The notes: generated from the letters alone by a model not told the origin. Shown: positions 19,219-30,382, numbered from the stretch's first letter. The stretch is DNA of 64,000 nt from Amorphus orientalis (GCF_030814015.1 NZ_JAUSUL010000001.1:1206001-1270000); one strand, 5' to 3'. Program-made: numbers and translations.

Positions 19219-19998
19219 TCAGTCGGCGACGGTCTCCACAGCCGCGATCATCCGCTCGATGTCCTGGGGACGCGACAGGCGGTGATCGCCGTCCTTCACC
19301 AGCGTGAGCACCACGTCGTCGCGGGCGAGCCTGGAGACCAGGTCGGTGACATGGGTCCACGGCACGTCGTCGTCGAGCACGCCCTGAAGGATGTGGACCG
19401 GACAGCCGGTCTCGATCGGCGCGGTCTCGTAGAGCAGGTTCTGTCTCCCGTCCTCGATCAGCTCGCGGGTGATCGGATACGGGTCTTCGCCGTAGGGCGA
19501 TGGCCGGTACCACACCCCGTCCTTCAGGATCGACTGGCGCGCCTCTTCGGGAAAGTTCGCCCACATCAGCGTCTCGGTGAAGTCGGCCGCCGGCGCGATC
19601 AGGACCATGCCGGCAAGCCGGTCGGCCGCGCCCTTTTCCCTGAGCCGGCGGGCGAGAAGCAGCGAGATCCATCCGCCCATCGACGAGCCGACCAGGATCG
19701 TCGGGCCCGGACAGAAGGTGGAGAAGACCGCCTCCGCCTCGTCGAGCCACTTCGTGATGGTGCCGTCCTCGAAGCGGCCTTCCGATTCGCCGTGGCCGGA
19801 ATAGTCGAATCGGGTCACCGCGCGTCCGGTCTTCGCGCCCCATTCGTCGAGCGCCACGGCCTTGGTGCCCTTCATGTCGGACATGAAGCCGCCCAGCCAG
19901 AGCACGCGGGGCTCGGTGCCCGGCCGGTCGCGCACGGCGATCCGGCGCGCCTCGGGCCCGTCTCCGACCGGAACCCACTGGGGTTTCGTTTCGCTCAT
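19219..19998 (-). CDS. alpha/beta hydrolase
   Basis: 259 residues with an intact serine-hydrolase core: oxyanion-region LWLGGFMSDMKG, RFDYSGHGES, nucleophile elbow GSSMGG with Ser106, an acidic residue near 209-211 (GVLDDDVP) and His239 (DGDHRLS). The motif set is that of the ABHD10-like group, whose members cleave thioesters or acyl esters. There is no signal peptide. It is divergent from the glycosyltransferase gene, with about 110 bases between the starts. The natural substrate is unknown. Confidence 0.8.
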   Translation of the reverse strand: MSETKPQWVPVGDGPEARRIAVRDRPGTEPRVLWLGGFMSDMKGTKAVALDEWGAKTGRAVTRFDYSGHGESEGRFEDGTITKWLDEAEAVFSTFCPGPTILVGSSMGGWISLLLARRLREKGAADRLAGMVLIAPAADFTETLMWANFPEEARQSILKDGVWYRPSPYGEDPYPITRELIEDGRQNLLYETAPIETGCPVHILQGVLDDDVPWTHVTDLVSRLARDDVVLTLVKDGDHRLSRPQDIERMIAAVETVAD

Positions 19999-20109
19999 TC
20001 TTCTGACCTCGCTCGGATGCTATCGTCTCGCCGCCCCAGATAGCGTATCCACCCGCCCGGACGCCAATCCCGCGTCGACCGGACTCCGTTTCAAGCTCAG
20101 GGACGCCCC

Positions 20110-21267
20110 GTGCCGTCACCGACCATCCTGCAGATCGTCCCGGAACTGGAGACCGGCGGTGCCGAACGCACCGCGGTCGACGTGGCGGAGCGGATCGTCG
20201 CGGAAGGCTGGCGGGCGATCGTCCTGTCGGAGGGCGGCCGGCTCGTGGACGAGCTGAAAAGCACAGGCGCGGAGTACCGCGAGTTTCCGGCGAAGACGAA
20301 AAATCCCTGGCGGATGTGGCGCAACGCGGCGGCAATCGCGGACCTGATCGAGGCGGAGGGCGTGGACATCGTGCACGCCCGCTCGCGCGCCCCGGCCTGG
20401 TCGGCGCTGATCGCGGCCCGGCGCACCGGTCGGCCGTTCGTGACCACCTATCACGGTGCCTACAATCAGAAATCCCGCCTGAAAGGCTACTACAATTCCG
20501 TGATGGCCCGGGGCGATGTGGTGATCGCCAATTCCGGCTACACCGCCGACCTCATCCGGTCCCGGCACGATGTCGGGGACCGGCGGATCGTGGTGATCCA
20601 TCGCGGTACCGACATGCGCGCCTTTCAGGATCCGTCCGTTGCGGACCGCGCCGAGGCGTTGCGCACCGAGTGGGCCGTGCCGGCCGGCAAGCGCGTGATC
20701 CTACAGCTTGCCCGGCTCACCGGCTGGAAGGGCCAGCGGGTCACGATCGATGCGCTCGCCCGTCTGTCGGAACGCGACGACTGGGTTGGGGTTCTGGCGG
20801 GTGACGCCCAGGGCCGCGAGGCCTATCTGAACGACCTCAGGACCCGGATACGGGACCACGGGCTGGAAGGCCGGGTGCTGCTCCCGGGCCATTGCACCGA
20901 CGTGCCGGCCGCGATGGCGTTCGCCGACACGGTGGTCGTGGCATCGACCGAGCCCGAGGCGTTCGGCCGGGCGGCCGTCGAAGCGCAGATTGCCGGCCGG
21001 CCCGTGGTGGTGTCTGACCTGGGCGCGGTGACGGAGACCGTTCTTGCGCCGCCGGCCGTCGGCGAGGACGCACGCACCGGCTGGAAGGTGCCGCCGGGGG
21101 ATCCGCAAGCGCTGGCGGCCGCGCTGGAGGAGGTTCTGAACCTCGACCCTGACCGGCGCGCGAGCCTCGCCGAGCGGGCCCGAAGCCACGTGGCGACCCG
21201 GTTCTCGCTCGAGGCGATGACGGAGCGGACCCTGGACGTCTATCGGGGCCTGCTCGCCGAGCGATAG
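20110..21267 (+). CDS. GT4 family glycosyltransferase
   Basis: 385 residues with the GT-B fold of family 4. The N-terminal half contains [19 protein letters not shown] and [16 protein letters not shown]; the C-terminal donor domain has [20 protein letters not shown], and the [20 protein letters not shown] motif with the EX7E glutamates. Such enzymes transfer a sugar from a nucleotide donor, commonly in lipopolysaccharide or exopolysaccharide synthesis; donor and acceptor are unknown. The start is GTG 20110 (VPSPTILQ), preceded by AGGGA. No other polysaccharide genes are adjacent. Confidence 0.85.
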   Translation: MPSPTILQIVPELETGGAERTAVDVAERIVAEGWRAIVLSEGGRLVDELKSTGAEYREFPAKTKNPWRMWRNAAAIADLIEAEGVDIVHARSRAPAWSALIAARRTGRPFVTTYHGAYNQKSRLKGYYNSVMARGDVVIANSGYTADLIRSRHDVGDRRIVVIHRGTDMRAFQDPSVADRAEALRTEWAVPAGKRVILQLARLTGWKGQRVTIDALARLSERDDWVGVLAGDAQGREAYLNDLRTRIRDHGLEGRVLLPGHCTDVPAAMAFADTVVVASTEPEAFGRAAVEAQIAGRPVVVSDLGAVTETVLAPPAVGEDARTGWKVPPGDPQALAAALEEVLNLDPDRRASLAERARSHVATRFSLEAMTERTLDVYRGLLAER

Positions 21268-21494
21268 GAAATCAGGCCGGAATTCTGGCTTTCCGGGGCA
21301 TAGAGCCTGCTTCCGGCGTTGACTTCGCCTGCCAAAGTGCCGATCTTGATGACATCGTCTGCGGGTCTATCGAAGCCCGTTCCATGCTCCGGCGCCTGGC
21401 GTTCGGGGCTTACGGTGTTTCGTCCGGTCAGCCGGGGCACTCAGGACCCGCCATACGACGCCGACTTTTATGGACAGTTGAGGAGAGTCATACC

Positions 21495-22040
21495 ATTCGC
21501 CGTCCGCACCGTGCTCCGCCGCCCACGAAGGAAGGGCCGCGCGTCAATTCCGACATCCGTGTACCCCGGGTACAGCTTGTCGATGCCGAGGGAAACAACC
21601 GCGGGATAGTCGAGACCGACGAGGCCTTGGCTATGGCCGAGGAGAGCGGTCTCGATCTCGTCGAGGTGTCGCCGAACGCCGACCCGCCGGTCTGCAAGAT
21701 CCTCGATTTTGGCAAATACAAGTATCAGAGCCAGAAGAAGGCCGCCGAGGCGCGCAAGAAGCAGAAGACCGTCGAGGTCAAGGAAATCAAGATGCGCCCG
21801 AACATCGACACCCATGACTATGAGGTGAAGATGCGGTCGATGATGCGGTTTTTCGAGGAAGGCGACAAGGTGAAGGTGACGCTGCGGTTCCGTGGGCGCG
21901 AGATGGCGCATCAGGAACTGGGCATGGACCTTCTCAAGAAGGTCCGCTCCGAGACCGAAGAATTCGCCAAGGTCGAATCCGAGCCGCGTCTCGAAGGCCG
22001 GCAGATGGTCATGGTTCTGGCGCCCCTGCCGAACCGCTGA
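21495..22040 (+). CDS. infC: translation initiation factor IF-3 (ATT start)
   Basis: 181 residues. IF-3 binds the 30S subunit, keeps it dissociated and rejects non-canonical start codons. The IF-3 N domain ([20 protein letters not shown]), lysine-rich linker ([17 protein letters not shown]) and C domain ([35 protein letters not shown]) are complete. No ATG, GTG or TTG fits the family N-terminus. ATT at 21495 begins [18 protein letters not shown], matches that N-terminus and has AGGAG at 21481-21485, nine bases before it. The same rare start makes E. coli infC self-regulating. rpmI and rplT do not follow. Confidence 0.93.
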   Translation: MRRPHRAPPPTKEGPRVNSDIRVPRVQLVDAEGNNRGIVETDEALAMAEESGLDLVEVSPNADPPVCKILDFGKYKYQSQKKAAEARKKQKTVEVKEIKMRPNIDTHDYEVKMRSMMRFFEEGDKVKVTLRFRGREMAHQELGMDLLKKVRSETEEFAKVESEPRLEGRQMVMVLAPLPNR

Positions 22041-22103
22041 CCCGCTTCGTCTCGCTGAAACTGCTGTCCGCTCGGATCGAACATCTCTGAGCGATATGCC
22101 ATC

Positions 22104-22128
22104 GGATCGCCGCGAAGTGCGGCGATCC
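22104..22128. terminator. perfect hairpin after infC
   Basis: GGATCGCCGC (22104-22113) and GCGGCGATCC (22119-22128) form a perfect ten-base-pair stem with a GAAGT loop, 63 bases after the infC stop. There is no T tract, so it may be a mRNA-stabilising hairpin or a weak terminator rather than a classical intrinsic terminator. Confidence 0.45.
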
Positions 22129-22209
22129 TCGTCGGCGTCGAACTCCATGGAGCCAGCGCTTTCCCCATCCGGCGGAAAGCCCCGGCCCGCGAGAGAGGAG
22201 ATCGGTGCC

Positions 22210-22809
22210 ATGCACGCGACACTGTCACCCCCGGACCTGTGGACCGAAAATCGCGACCGCCACTGCCTGCGCTTCGAAAGCGAGGGGCCGGAGCGCGGAT
22301 CGGAAGTCCTGCTCTATGAGCGGGCGAGCGATGCGCGTCGGGTCGAAGGCGTCGTCACCGGTGCGGGCCCGCACGGACCGCTGGGCCTCACCCATCGGAC
22401 GGTTCTGGATCCCGCCTGGTGCGTTCGCCTGTTCGAGGTGCGGCTGCTTGGGCTTTCGGAGCCGGAGCGGCTGCAGTCCGACGCTGCCGGTCGCTGGACC
22501 GACGGGCACGGCGTGCCCCTCGACGAGCTGTCGGGATGTGTCGATCTGGAATTCGCCGAGACGGCCTTCACATGGACACCGATGATCCGGCGCCTGGGTC
22601 TCGGCGCCGGCGATAGCGTCGAGCTCGACGTGGTCACGCTGTCGGCGGCGGATCTCGCACCGGTGCGCGCGCGCCGCCGGCTGACATGCCTCCAGCCGCT
22701 GCAGCTTTACCGCTACGACGATGTCGCCACCGGCATCTGCGACGAGATCGTCGTGGACGGCGATGGCTTCGCCATGTCGGTAAGCGGACGGCTTCGCCGC
22801 CTGGCGTGA
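22210..22809 (+). CDS. putative glycolipid-binding domain protein (DUF1089-like)
   Basis: 199 residues. The region WTDGHGVPLDELSGCVDLE, then FTWTPMIRRLGL, resembles the putative glycolipid-binding family (PF06475), in which a GxWTDGxGxPLPELxGCxDVD motif leads into a PIRRL segment. The end (DGFAMSVSGRLRRL) fits the family's last strand. There is no signal peptide or membrane segment. The family is structurally known as a beta-barrel-like fold, but its biological role is uncertain. The ATG at 22210 follows GAGAGGAG; an earlier ATG (22095) would put the infC hairpin inside the gene. Family assignment is from motif memory only. Confidence 0.6.
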   Translation: MHATLSPPDLWTENRDRHCLRFESEGPERGSEVLLYERASDARRVEGVVTGAGPHGPLGLTHRTVLDPAWCVRLFEVRLLGLSEPERLQSDAAGRWTDGHGVPLDELSGCVDLEFAETAFTWTPMIRRLGLGAGDSVELDVVTLSAADLAPVRARRRLTCLQPLQLYRYDDVATGICDEIVVDGDGFAMSVSGRLRRLA

Positions 22810-22901
22810 TCGGCGTTCGGGCCTGAACGCCAGCGCGCCCGTCGATCCGGTATACGCACCGGATCGATGTTGCGCGCTCGGCCGGCGCCGGGTTCATGGG
22901 A

Positions 22902-23180
22902 TCAGGAGCGCACGTTCTCCAGCACCCGGACGATCAGCCAGATCGGCACGACGATGATCGCGCCGAGCGCCAGATAGCGCCCGGCGTCGACGATCGCGCT
23001 CCAGCCGAGCTGCGGCAGATAGCCGATCCAGAGCGAAATCCGGAACACGAGCTCCTCGATCGTGAAGCCCAGGCTCGCGAGTACGAGCCCCACCAGGAAC
23101 GACAGCAGGAGCAGCTTCAGGATCACCTGAGGGAACGATCCGCCCAGGAGGCGGCGTGTCCGAGAGGGCTGGTCGACCAT
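22902..23180 (-). CDS. DUF6460-type small membrane protein
   Basis: 92 residues with two hydrophobic segments (about 18-40, ILKLLLLSFLVGLVLASLGF, and 66-85, LALGAIIVVPIWLIVRVL). A GGSFPQVILKLLLLS opening and the VVPIWLI ending resemble the DUF6460 family of small inner-membrane proteins, of unknown function. It sits 127 bases after the stop of the CpxP-like gene on the same strand, and may be a distal member of that operon or independent. Confidence 0.6.
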   Translation of the reverse strand: MVDQPSRTRRLLGGSFPQVILKLLLLSFLVGLVLASLGFTIEELVFRISLWIGYLPQLGWSAIVDAGRYLALGAIIVVPIWLIVRVLENVRS

Positions 23181-23307
23181 TGCGATCCTTCCGATGGAGG
23201 GGCGTTCGTCCGCCCCGTGCGTTCTCCTATCAGGGGTCGCGGCGGCCCGATTTCAAGATTGTCCCGTCGTCCGTTGCAGCCGCCGGTGGCCCGAGCCCAG
23301 CCATTCC

Positions 23308-23778
23308 TCAATCGTGCGGCGGCCCGCGATGGTCGCGATCGCCGTGGTGCCGCCGCCAGCCGATCTCGGCGCGGACGTCGGGCGGGGTTTCGGCGACGAC
23401 TTTCTCCAGGATCCGGTGACCGGCCTCCTGAAGCGCCGTCGTGTTGGTCTCGATCTCGGCCAGTACCGCCTGCAGGGCGGCCGGATCGTAGGGATCGGCG
23501 CGCATGATCTCGAACATCTTCCGCCGCGACTCGATCAGGGCACGGATCCGCTCCTTCATCGCGGGATCGTCGAACACCGCCTGCCTGAGTTCGTCCTGCA
23601 TTTCCGGCGGATAGGCCCGGTCGGAGCCGAGAAGCGCGCTGAACCCGCCACCGCCGCGATGGGGCGGATGGGGGCCGAGCAGGCGCGCCGACACGAAGCC
23701 GCCGAGCGTGAAGTTCACCGCCAGGGAGAGGGCGAGGGCGACCAGCACCCCGATCGCCCAGGAACCGCGAAGCGTCAT
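23308..23778 (-). CDS. periplasmic heavy-metal sensor / CpxP-Spy-like protein
   Basis: 156 residues. An N-terminal membrane anchor or signal segment (about 8-30, AIGVLVALALSLAVNFTLGG) precedes a helical periplasmic domain with ERIRALIESRRKMFEIMRA and LQAVLAEIETNTTALQEAGH, typical of the metal-resistance/CpxP-like fold (PF13801). The C-terminus is His-rich (WRRHHGDRDHRGPPHD), which could bind metal. Its ATG overlaps the stop of the anti-sigma gene (ATGA). Together with the sigma and anti-sigma genes it resembles a three-part envelope-stress system such as CnrYXH. The inducing signal is unknown. Confidence 0.75.
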   Translation of the reverse strand: MTLRGSWAIGVLVALALSLAVNFTLGGFVSARLLGPHPPHRGGGGFSALLGSDRAYPPEMQDELRQAVFDDPAMKERIRALIESRRKMFEIMRADPYDPAALQAVLAEIETNTTALQEAGHRILEKVVAETPPDVRAEIGWRRHHGDRDHRGPPHD

Positions 23779-24281
23779 AGGCTGTCTCCGGGGCTGTCGC
23801 CGGACCCGAGGCCCAGATCGTCGCCGATGCCGAGCATGAGAATGGCGACCTCCTCGCTCTGAACGGTCGACTGGACGGGCTGCTCGATCATCAGTCCGAG
23901 GGTGGCGCCGAGCGCGACGAAGCCAACGGCGATGCCGGCGAACGCCGCCATGCGCGCGGGCGTGAGAAAAAGCGCAGGCGATGCGTCTGCGCGCCGCGCG
24001 CGCACCGAGGAGAGGACCCGCCCGATCAGGGCGGAATCGGCAGGTTTCGGGGCCACAAGGGCACCGAGATCGGCGTCGAGCGTGCGCGCGCTCGCCAGAA
24101 CGTTTCGCGCAACCGGATCGTGCGCGCACAGCGCATCGACCCTGTCCGCGCTTCCGCGCGGCCAGTCGTGCGGATCCGGTCCGTGGCGATCGAGCAGAGC
24201 TTCCAGCTCGGCGACGGTCATGCGGCTCATGTCTTCCACCTGTGCGGACGTCCGACGCCCGCGTGTGTGATCCCGTGTCAT
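23775..24281 (-). CDS. anti-sigma factor-like membrane protein
   Basis: 168 residues. The cytoplasmic N-terminal part (about 18-90, MTVAELEALLDRHGPDPHDW, LGALVAPKPADSALIGRVL) leads into one membrane segment (about 110-131, MAAFAGIAVGFVALGATLGL) and a short acidic periplasmic tail. This is the usual plan of a membrane-bound anti-sigma factor for an ECF sigma factor. It lacks the HxxxCxxC zinc motif of ZAS-type anti-sigma factors. Its start overlaps the sigma gene's stop by four bases, and its end overlaps the CpxP-like gene, implying balanced translation of all three. Confidence 0.7.
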   Translation of the reverse strand: MTRDHTRGRRTSAQVEDMSRMTVAELEALLDRHGPDPHDWPRGSADRVDALCAHDPVARNVLASARTLDADLGALVAPKPADSALIGRVLSSVRARRADASPALFLTPARMAAFAGIAVGFVALGATLGLMIEQPVQSTVQSEEVAILMLGIGDDLGLGSGDSPGDSL

Positions 24282-24931
24282 CTGGGTTGCCCTCCGTCCG
24301 GACCAAGGGCCTCCCGCGCCATCTTCTTCTGCCGGAGCGTGCGTCTGGCCCGCACCAGGAGCTGTTCTGCGGCACCTTCGCTGATGCCCAGCCTGGCGGC
24401 AATCTCTCCGGTCCCCGCCTCGCCGGTCGCGGCCAGCAGGATCGCCGCCCGCTGTCGGGCGGGAAGGGCGCGCACGTCGTCGGAGACGGCGGCCAGTTCG
24501 GACCGCACCACCGCCTGCTGCTCGGCCCCTGGTGCGGGCTCCTCCGGGTCCCGGGCATCGTCCAGCCCGACCAGCCGCCGGACCTTGCGGCGCCGGTCGA
24601 GGTCGATGCAGCGGTTGAGGGCGATCCGGTAGAGCCAGGTCGACACCTTCACACCGCGCGCCTGCCAGTCGGACGCCTTCCGCCAGGCCGACCAGAAGGT
24701 GTCCTGGACCACATCGTCGGCATCGGCGGCGGATCCGGTGAAGCGCAGTGCGAGCGCGTGCAGCCGGGGGCTGTGCCGGGCGACCAGTTCGGCAAACGCC
24801 CGCTCGTCCCCGTGCGAAATCCGCGCGAGAAGCTGGGTGTCGGCGTCGTCGACGGGTCCGGTATCCACGCGTGCCGTTGACCGATCGTTGCTGGGGAGCG
24901 GCCGGTTGACCGCGTCGGCGAAGACGACCAT
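24278..24931 (-). CDS. ECF RNA polymerase sigma factor
   Basis: 217 residues. Region 2 (about 28-95) has AFAELVARHSPRLHALALRF, DADDVVQDTFWSAWRKA and VSTWLYRIALNRCIDLDRRR; region 4 (about 145-200) has LPARQRAAILLAATGEAGTG and ISEGAAEQLLVRARRTLRQ. Both are typical of extracytoplasmic-function sigma factors. The ATG at 24931 is preceded by GAGAGGA; a TTG twelve bases earlier is a less likely start. It heads the sigma / anti-sigma / CpxP-like operon. The promoters it recognises cannot be deduced here. Confidence 0.88.
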   Translation of the reverse strand: MVVFADAVNRPLPSNDRSTARVDTGPVDDADTQLLARISHGDERAFAELVARHSPRLHALALRFTGSAADADDVVQDTFWSAWRKASDWQARGVKVSTWLYRIALNRCIDLDRRRKVRRLVGLDDARDPEEPAPGAEQQAVVRSELAAVSDDVRALPARQRAAILLAATGEAGTGEIAARLGISEGAAEQLLVRARRTLRQKKMAREALGPDGGQPR

Positions 24932-25161
24932 CCGTCCTCTCAAATTGAGTCGGTTCCGGGGCGCCTGCCGCAGGCGCGGGTCGGCCGGAGCCCCGGTGGT
25001 CCGGTTGCTGTCGATATGATGAAACGCGCCGCCGGTCGATCTCCTACGCGCGATGCTTCTTCTTTCCGCTCCGCTCAGCGCTTACCTTGTCGGGTGATCC
25101 GGGCCGGTGCTATTGCAGCCGCCGATACCGGATCGGCCGGATTGAAGGGGAGATCGTCCGA

Positions 25162-27120
<1,959 letters not shown>

Positions 27121-27186
27121 CGGAGAGTATCCGGGCGCATCCGTCGCCCCCCGCCCGATGCCAGTGCACACCACCGAGGAAGACCC

Positions 27187-28551
27187 ATGTCCGAGCGAAG
27201 CGATCCCCGGCTGGATGTGATCCTCTCGGAGATCAAGCGGGTCGACGACGTCGATCTGTCGGAGGGACCTGCCTACGGCAAGCACCGGGACATGGTGGGA
27301 TCACCGTTCGCGTTCTTTCGCGGCACGGTGAGCCTCTACTATCGCGACCTGAAGGACGGCACGCTGCCCGTCGAGGTGAGCCGGAAGTCGCTGACGCGAA
27401 TCCAGGGCGACTGCCATCTGGAGAATCTCGGTTTTCTGACCGAAGGGGGCGCCTGGGCCGGGCCGGACTGGGTTCATTTCTGCCCGAACGACTATGACGA
27501 TGCCGGGGTGGGCTACGCCGAATGGGATCTGGTCCGGTATGCGACCAGCCTTTTTCTGGCCGCCGACCGGGCGCGCTGCGACGACGACGGGACCTACGTC
27601 AACTGGCCGCTGGACCGGCTTCACGATTCGCCGGGCTTCGAAGCCGCGCGCGGCGCGGCGAAACGCTTCTTCAAGCGCTACAGGAAGACCTGCGCGGCGG
27701 TCGCCGACGATCCGATCGAGTGCTGGGAAGCCGTGATCCGGGGCTTCAAGTCGAAGCACTTCCTCGCGGACTACGAAGAAAAGGCCCGCGACCGGGCCGT
27801 CCGCGGCGACGATTTCACCTCCAAGTCCAAGCTCGCCAAAGCCGCGGATCTGGAATCCGACGAACCGCGGTTCAAGCCGAAGGACGGGCGGATCGAGCGG
27901 CTGACCGGTGCCCGCGCGGATGAGGTCCGGGCGGCGTTCGCGCCCTATGTGGACGACACGATCTGCGATGTCGCGATCCGGCACGGTGCCGGCCTCGGGG
28001 CCCGTCACGCCGATCGTTACTATCTGCTGGTCGGCCCGGATGCGACCGACCGCGAGGGCGACGACTGGCGGAAGCTTCTGGAGCTCTACCATCTGGTGGA
28101 AATCAAGGAACAGCGTCCGCCGGGGTTCCTCGCCCATTTTCCCGAGATCGATCCGGCCAACCGGATGCCGTGGGCGCATCTGGTCATCGACAGCCAGCGG
28201 CTGATGCAGCGCCATCCGGACCGGGTGCTCGACGAGGTGGTCTGGGAGGGATCGCACTGGCTGGTGCGGACGCGGCACAACTCCAAGGTCTCTCCCGATG
28301 CGGAAGACCTCGCCGACGGCGATCTTGCCGACAACCTGCGGGATCACGCCAAGGCGTCCGGGATGGCCGTGGCGCTGGCGCACGCGCGGTCGGACAAGCG
28401 CTCTGTCCGGTTCGAGACCCACATGGCGGAGCGGCTCTCCAAGCAGGCGATCCGCGAACTGGTCGGTGTCGCCGAGCGCTACGCGGCCCAGGTGATTCAC
28501 GACTGGGCCCGGCTGCGACGCCTTCTCGACGAACGCGACCTGATCGCGTGA
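27187..28551 (+). CDS. DUF2252 domain-containing protein
   Basis: 454 residues. Conserved features of DUF2252 are present in order: KHRDMVGSPFAFFRGTVSL, then GDCHLENLG, FCPNDYDDAG, YAEWDLVRYATSLFLA, and late HARSDKRSVRFETHMA. The GDxHxxN and ND(F/Y)D motifs resemble the catalytic loop of aminoglycoside-phosphotransferase-like kinases, so a phosphotransferase activity is plausible but untested. There is no signal peptide or membrane segment. It follows the acetoacetyl-CoA synthetase by 66 bases. ATG 27187 follows GAGGAAG. Confidence 0.85.
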   Translation: MSERSDPRLDVILSEIKRVDDVDLSEGPAYGKHRDMVGSPFAFFRGTVSLYYRDLKDGTLPVEVSRKSLTRIQGDCHLENLGFLTEGGAWAGPDWVHFCPNDYDDAGVGYAEWDLVRYATSLFLAADRARCDDDGTYVNWPLDRLHDSPGFEAARGAAKRFFKRYRKTCAAVADDPIECWEAVIRGFKSKHFLADYEEKARDRAVRGDDFTSKSKLAKAADLESDEPRFKPKDGRIERLTGARADEVRAAFAPYVDDTICDVAIRHGAGLGARHADRYYLLVGPDATDREGDDWRKLLELYHLVEIKEQRPPGFLAHFPEIDPANRMPWAHLVIDSQRLMQRHPDRVLDEVVWEGSHWLVRTRHNSKVSPDAEDLADGDLADNLRDHAKASGMAVALAHARSDKRSVRFETHMAERLSKQAIRELVGVAERYAAQVIHDWARLRRLLDERDLIA

Positions 28552-28666
28552 CGCCGGCCGACGGGTTGCGTCCGCCTCCCGGTTTGCTATCGAAGTGTCA
28601 TCGCCCCGCCGTCAGGGGACCGGCATCGCCCGCCGCCCATCCCGAAAACGCCGTCCTGGAGAGGCC

Positions 28667-29557
28667 ATGACCGACATCCGTCCGCGCCGCAGCGTCCTCT
28701 ACATGCCCGGCTCCAATGCCCGGGCGCTGGAAAAGGCGAAAACGCTTCCCGTCGACACCGTGATCTTCGATCTGGAGGATGCGGTGGCGCCGGAGCAGAA
28801 GGAGAGCGCCCGCGAGCAGGTGATCGCGGCGGTCAAGGCCGGCGGATACGGCCCGCGGGAAGTCGTGGTGCGGATGAACCCGCTGTCGGCGCCCTGGGGC
28901 ATCGGCGACCTGGAGGCCATCGCCACCAGCGGCGCCGACGCCATTCTGGTGCCGAAGGCGGAGACGGTCGACGACGTCATGGCGATCGGGCGGGTGCTGT
29001 CCCGGCTCGGCGCGCCGACGGAACTGGCGATCTGGCTGATGATGGAGACCCCGCGCGCTGTCCTGAACGCCGGCGATATCGCCGAGGCGGTCGAGGAGGA
29101 CGCCGGCCGCCGGCTCGACGCGCTGGTGATCGGAACCAACGACCTCGCCAAGGAGACCCGCACCCGGATCGTGCCCGGCCGGGCCACCATGATGCCCTGG
29201 CTGATGACCTTCGTGGCGGCGGCGCGGGCCAACGACCTCGCCATCATCGACGGTGTGTTCAACGATCTGGACGACGCCGACGGGTTCGCCGCCGAATGCC
29301 GGCAGGGCCGGGATCTGGGCATGGACGGCAAGACGCTGATCCATCCCAAGCAGATCGAGGAGGCCAACCGAGCCTTCGCGCCGAGCGAGGAGGAGATCGA
29401 GGAGGCGCGCGCCGTCATCGCCGCCTTCGAGGCGCCGGAGAACGCCGGCAAGGGGGCGATCTCGCTCAACGGCCGGATGGTCGAACGGCTGCATGCGGAA
29501 ATCGCGGAAAAGACCGTCGCGCTCGCCGACGCCATCGCCGCCCGCGGAGGCGCCTGA
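28667..29557 (+). CDS. HpcH/HpaI aldolase / CitE-like CoA ester lyase
   Basis: 296 residues of the citrate-lyase beta subunit-like TIM barrel: RSVLYMPGSNARALEKA, FDLEDAVAPEQKESARE, VVRMNPL, a metal-binding glutamate in MMETPRAVLNA, GTNDLAKETRTR, and GMDGKTLIHPKQIEEAN. Members cleave or form malyl-CoA, beta-methylmalyl-CoA or citramalyl-CoA. No citrate-lyase alpha or gamma subunit gene is near, which argues against a citrate lyase complex. ATG 28667 has GGAGAGG before it. The stop overlaps the xthA start by one base (TGATG), so both are on one transcript. Confidence 0.85.
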   Translation: MTDIRPRRSVLYMPGSNARALEKAKTLPVDTVIFDLEDAVAPEQKESAREQVIAAVKAGGYGPREVVVRMNPLSAPWGIGDLEAIATSGADAILVPKAETVDDVMAIGRVLSRLGAPTELAIWLMMETPRAVLNAGDIAEAVEEDAGRRLDALVIGTNDLAKETRTRIVPGRATMMPWLMTFVAAARANDLAIIDGVFNDLDDADGFAAECRQGRDLGMDGKTLIHPKQIEEANRAFAPSEEEIEEARAVIAAFEAPENAGKGAISLNGRMVERLHAEIAEKTVALADAIAARGGA

Positions 29558-30381
29558 TGGCGGCCAGCGACAGCTCCGCCGATCGCCTCGTCGTCGCCAC
29601 CTGGAACATCAACTCGATCCGCTCCCGGCTGCCGCTGGTGGAGCGGTTCGTGGCGGCCTACGCCCCCGACGTGCTTCTGCTGCAGGAAACCCGCTGTCCG
29701 GATGCCCAGTTTCCGACCTCGGGCCTCGACAAGCTCGGCTATCCCCACGTGGTGGTGAACGGCCGCAAGGGCCACCACGGCGTCGCGATCGCCGCCAAGC
29801 GTCCGATCACCGACGTGATGCGCGAGAATCTGGCCGACATCGACGAGGGGCGGCACATCGCCGGCGCGGTCGAGGTGGGCGGCCGCAAGGTGGTGCTGCA
29901 CTCGCTTTACATTCCGTCGGGCGGTGACGAGCCGGACCCGGCCGTGAACCCGAAATTCGCCGCCAAGCTCGCCTATCTGGAGGCGTTCGCGCCCTGGAGC
30001 CGGACCGCTGCGGCCGTGCCGAGCCTGGTGGGCGGCGACTTCAACGTCGCGCCGCTGCCGGAGGACGTGTGGTCCCACAAGCAGCTTCTGAAGGTGATCA
30101 GCCACACGCCGGAGGAGACCGAGCGGCTGGACGCGGCGCAAAATGCCGGAAGCTGGGTCGATGTGGTGCGGCGGGATCTGCCGCCGCCGGAGAAGGTCTT
30201 CACCTGGTGGAGCTACCGCAACCGCGACCACACGGTCTCCAACCGCGGCCGGCGGCTCGACCACATGTGGGCCTCGCCCTCGCTCGCCGACCGGGTCAGC
30301 GGGATCCGGGTCGTGCCGGAGGCGCGCAGCTGGGAAAAGCCCTCGGACCACGTGCCGGTGCTGGTGACGATCTCGGGGTAG
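29557..30381 (+). CDS. xthA: exodeoxyribonuclease III
   Basis: 274 residues. AP endonuclease and 3'-5' exonuclease of base-excision repair. The metal-dependent phosphatase-like motifs of the family are present: TWNINSIRSRLP, LLLQETRCPD (metal-binding Glu), GGDFNVAPLPEDVW, RLDHMWASPSL, and the terminal PSDHVPV with the catalytic Asp-His. The start at 29557 overlaps the previous stop by one base. The TAG stop is followed after one base by a family R repeat. With mutM and the AlkA-like gene it makes three base-excision repair genes in the window. Confidence 0.93.
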   Translation: MAASDSSADRLVVATWNINSIRSRLPLVERFVAAYAPDVLLLQETRCPDAQFPTSGLDKLGYPHVVVNGRKGHHGVAIAAKRPITDVMRENLADIDEGRHIAGAVEVGGRKVVLHSLYIPSGGDEPDPAVNPKFAAKLAYLEAFAPWSRTAAAVPSLVGGDFNVAPLPEDVWSHKQLLKVISHTPEETERLDAAQNAGSWVDVVRRDLPPPEKVFTWWSYRNRDHTVSNRGRRLDHMWASPSLADRVSGIRVVPEARSWEKPSDHVPVLVTISG

Positions 30382-30382
30382 A

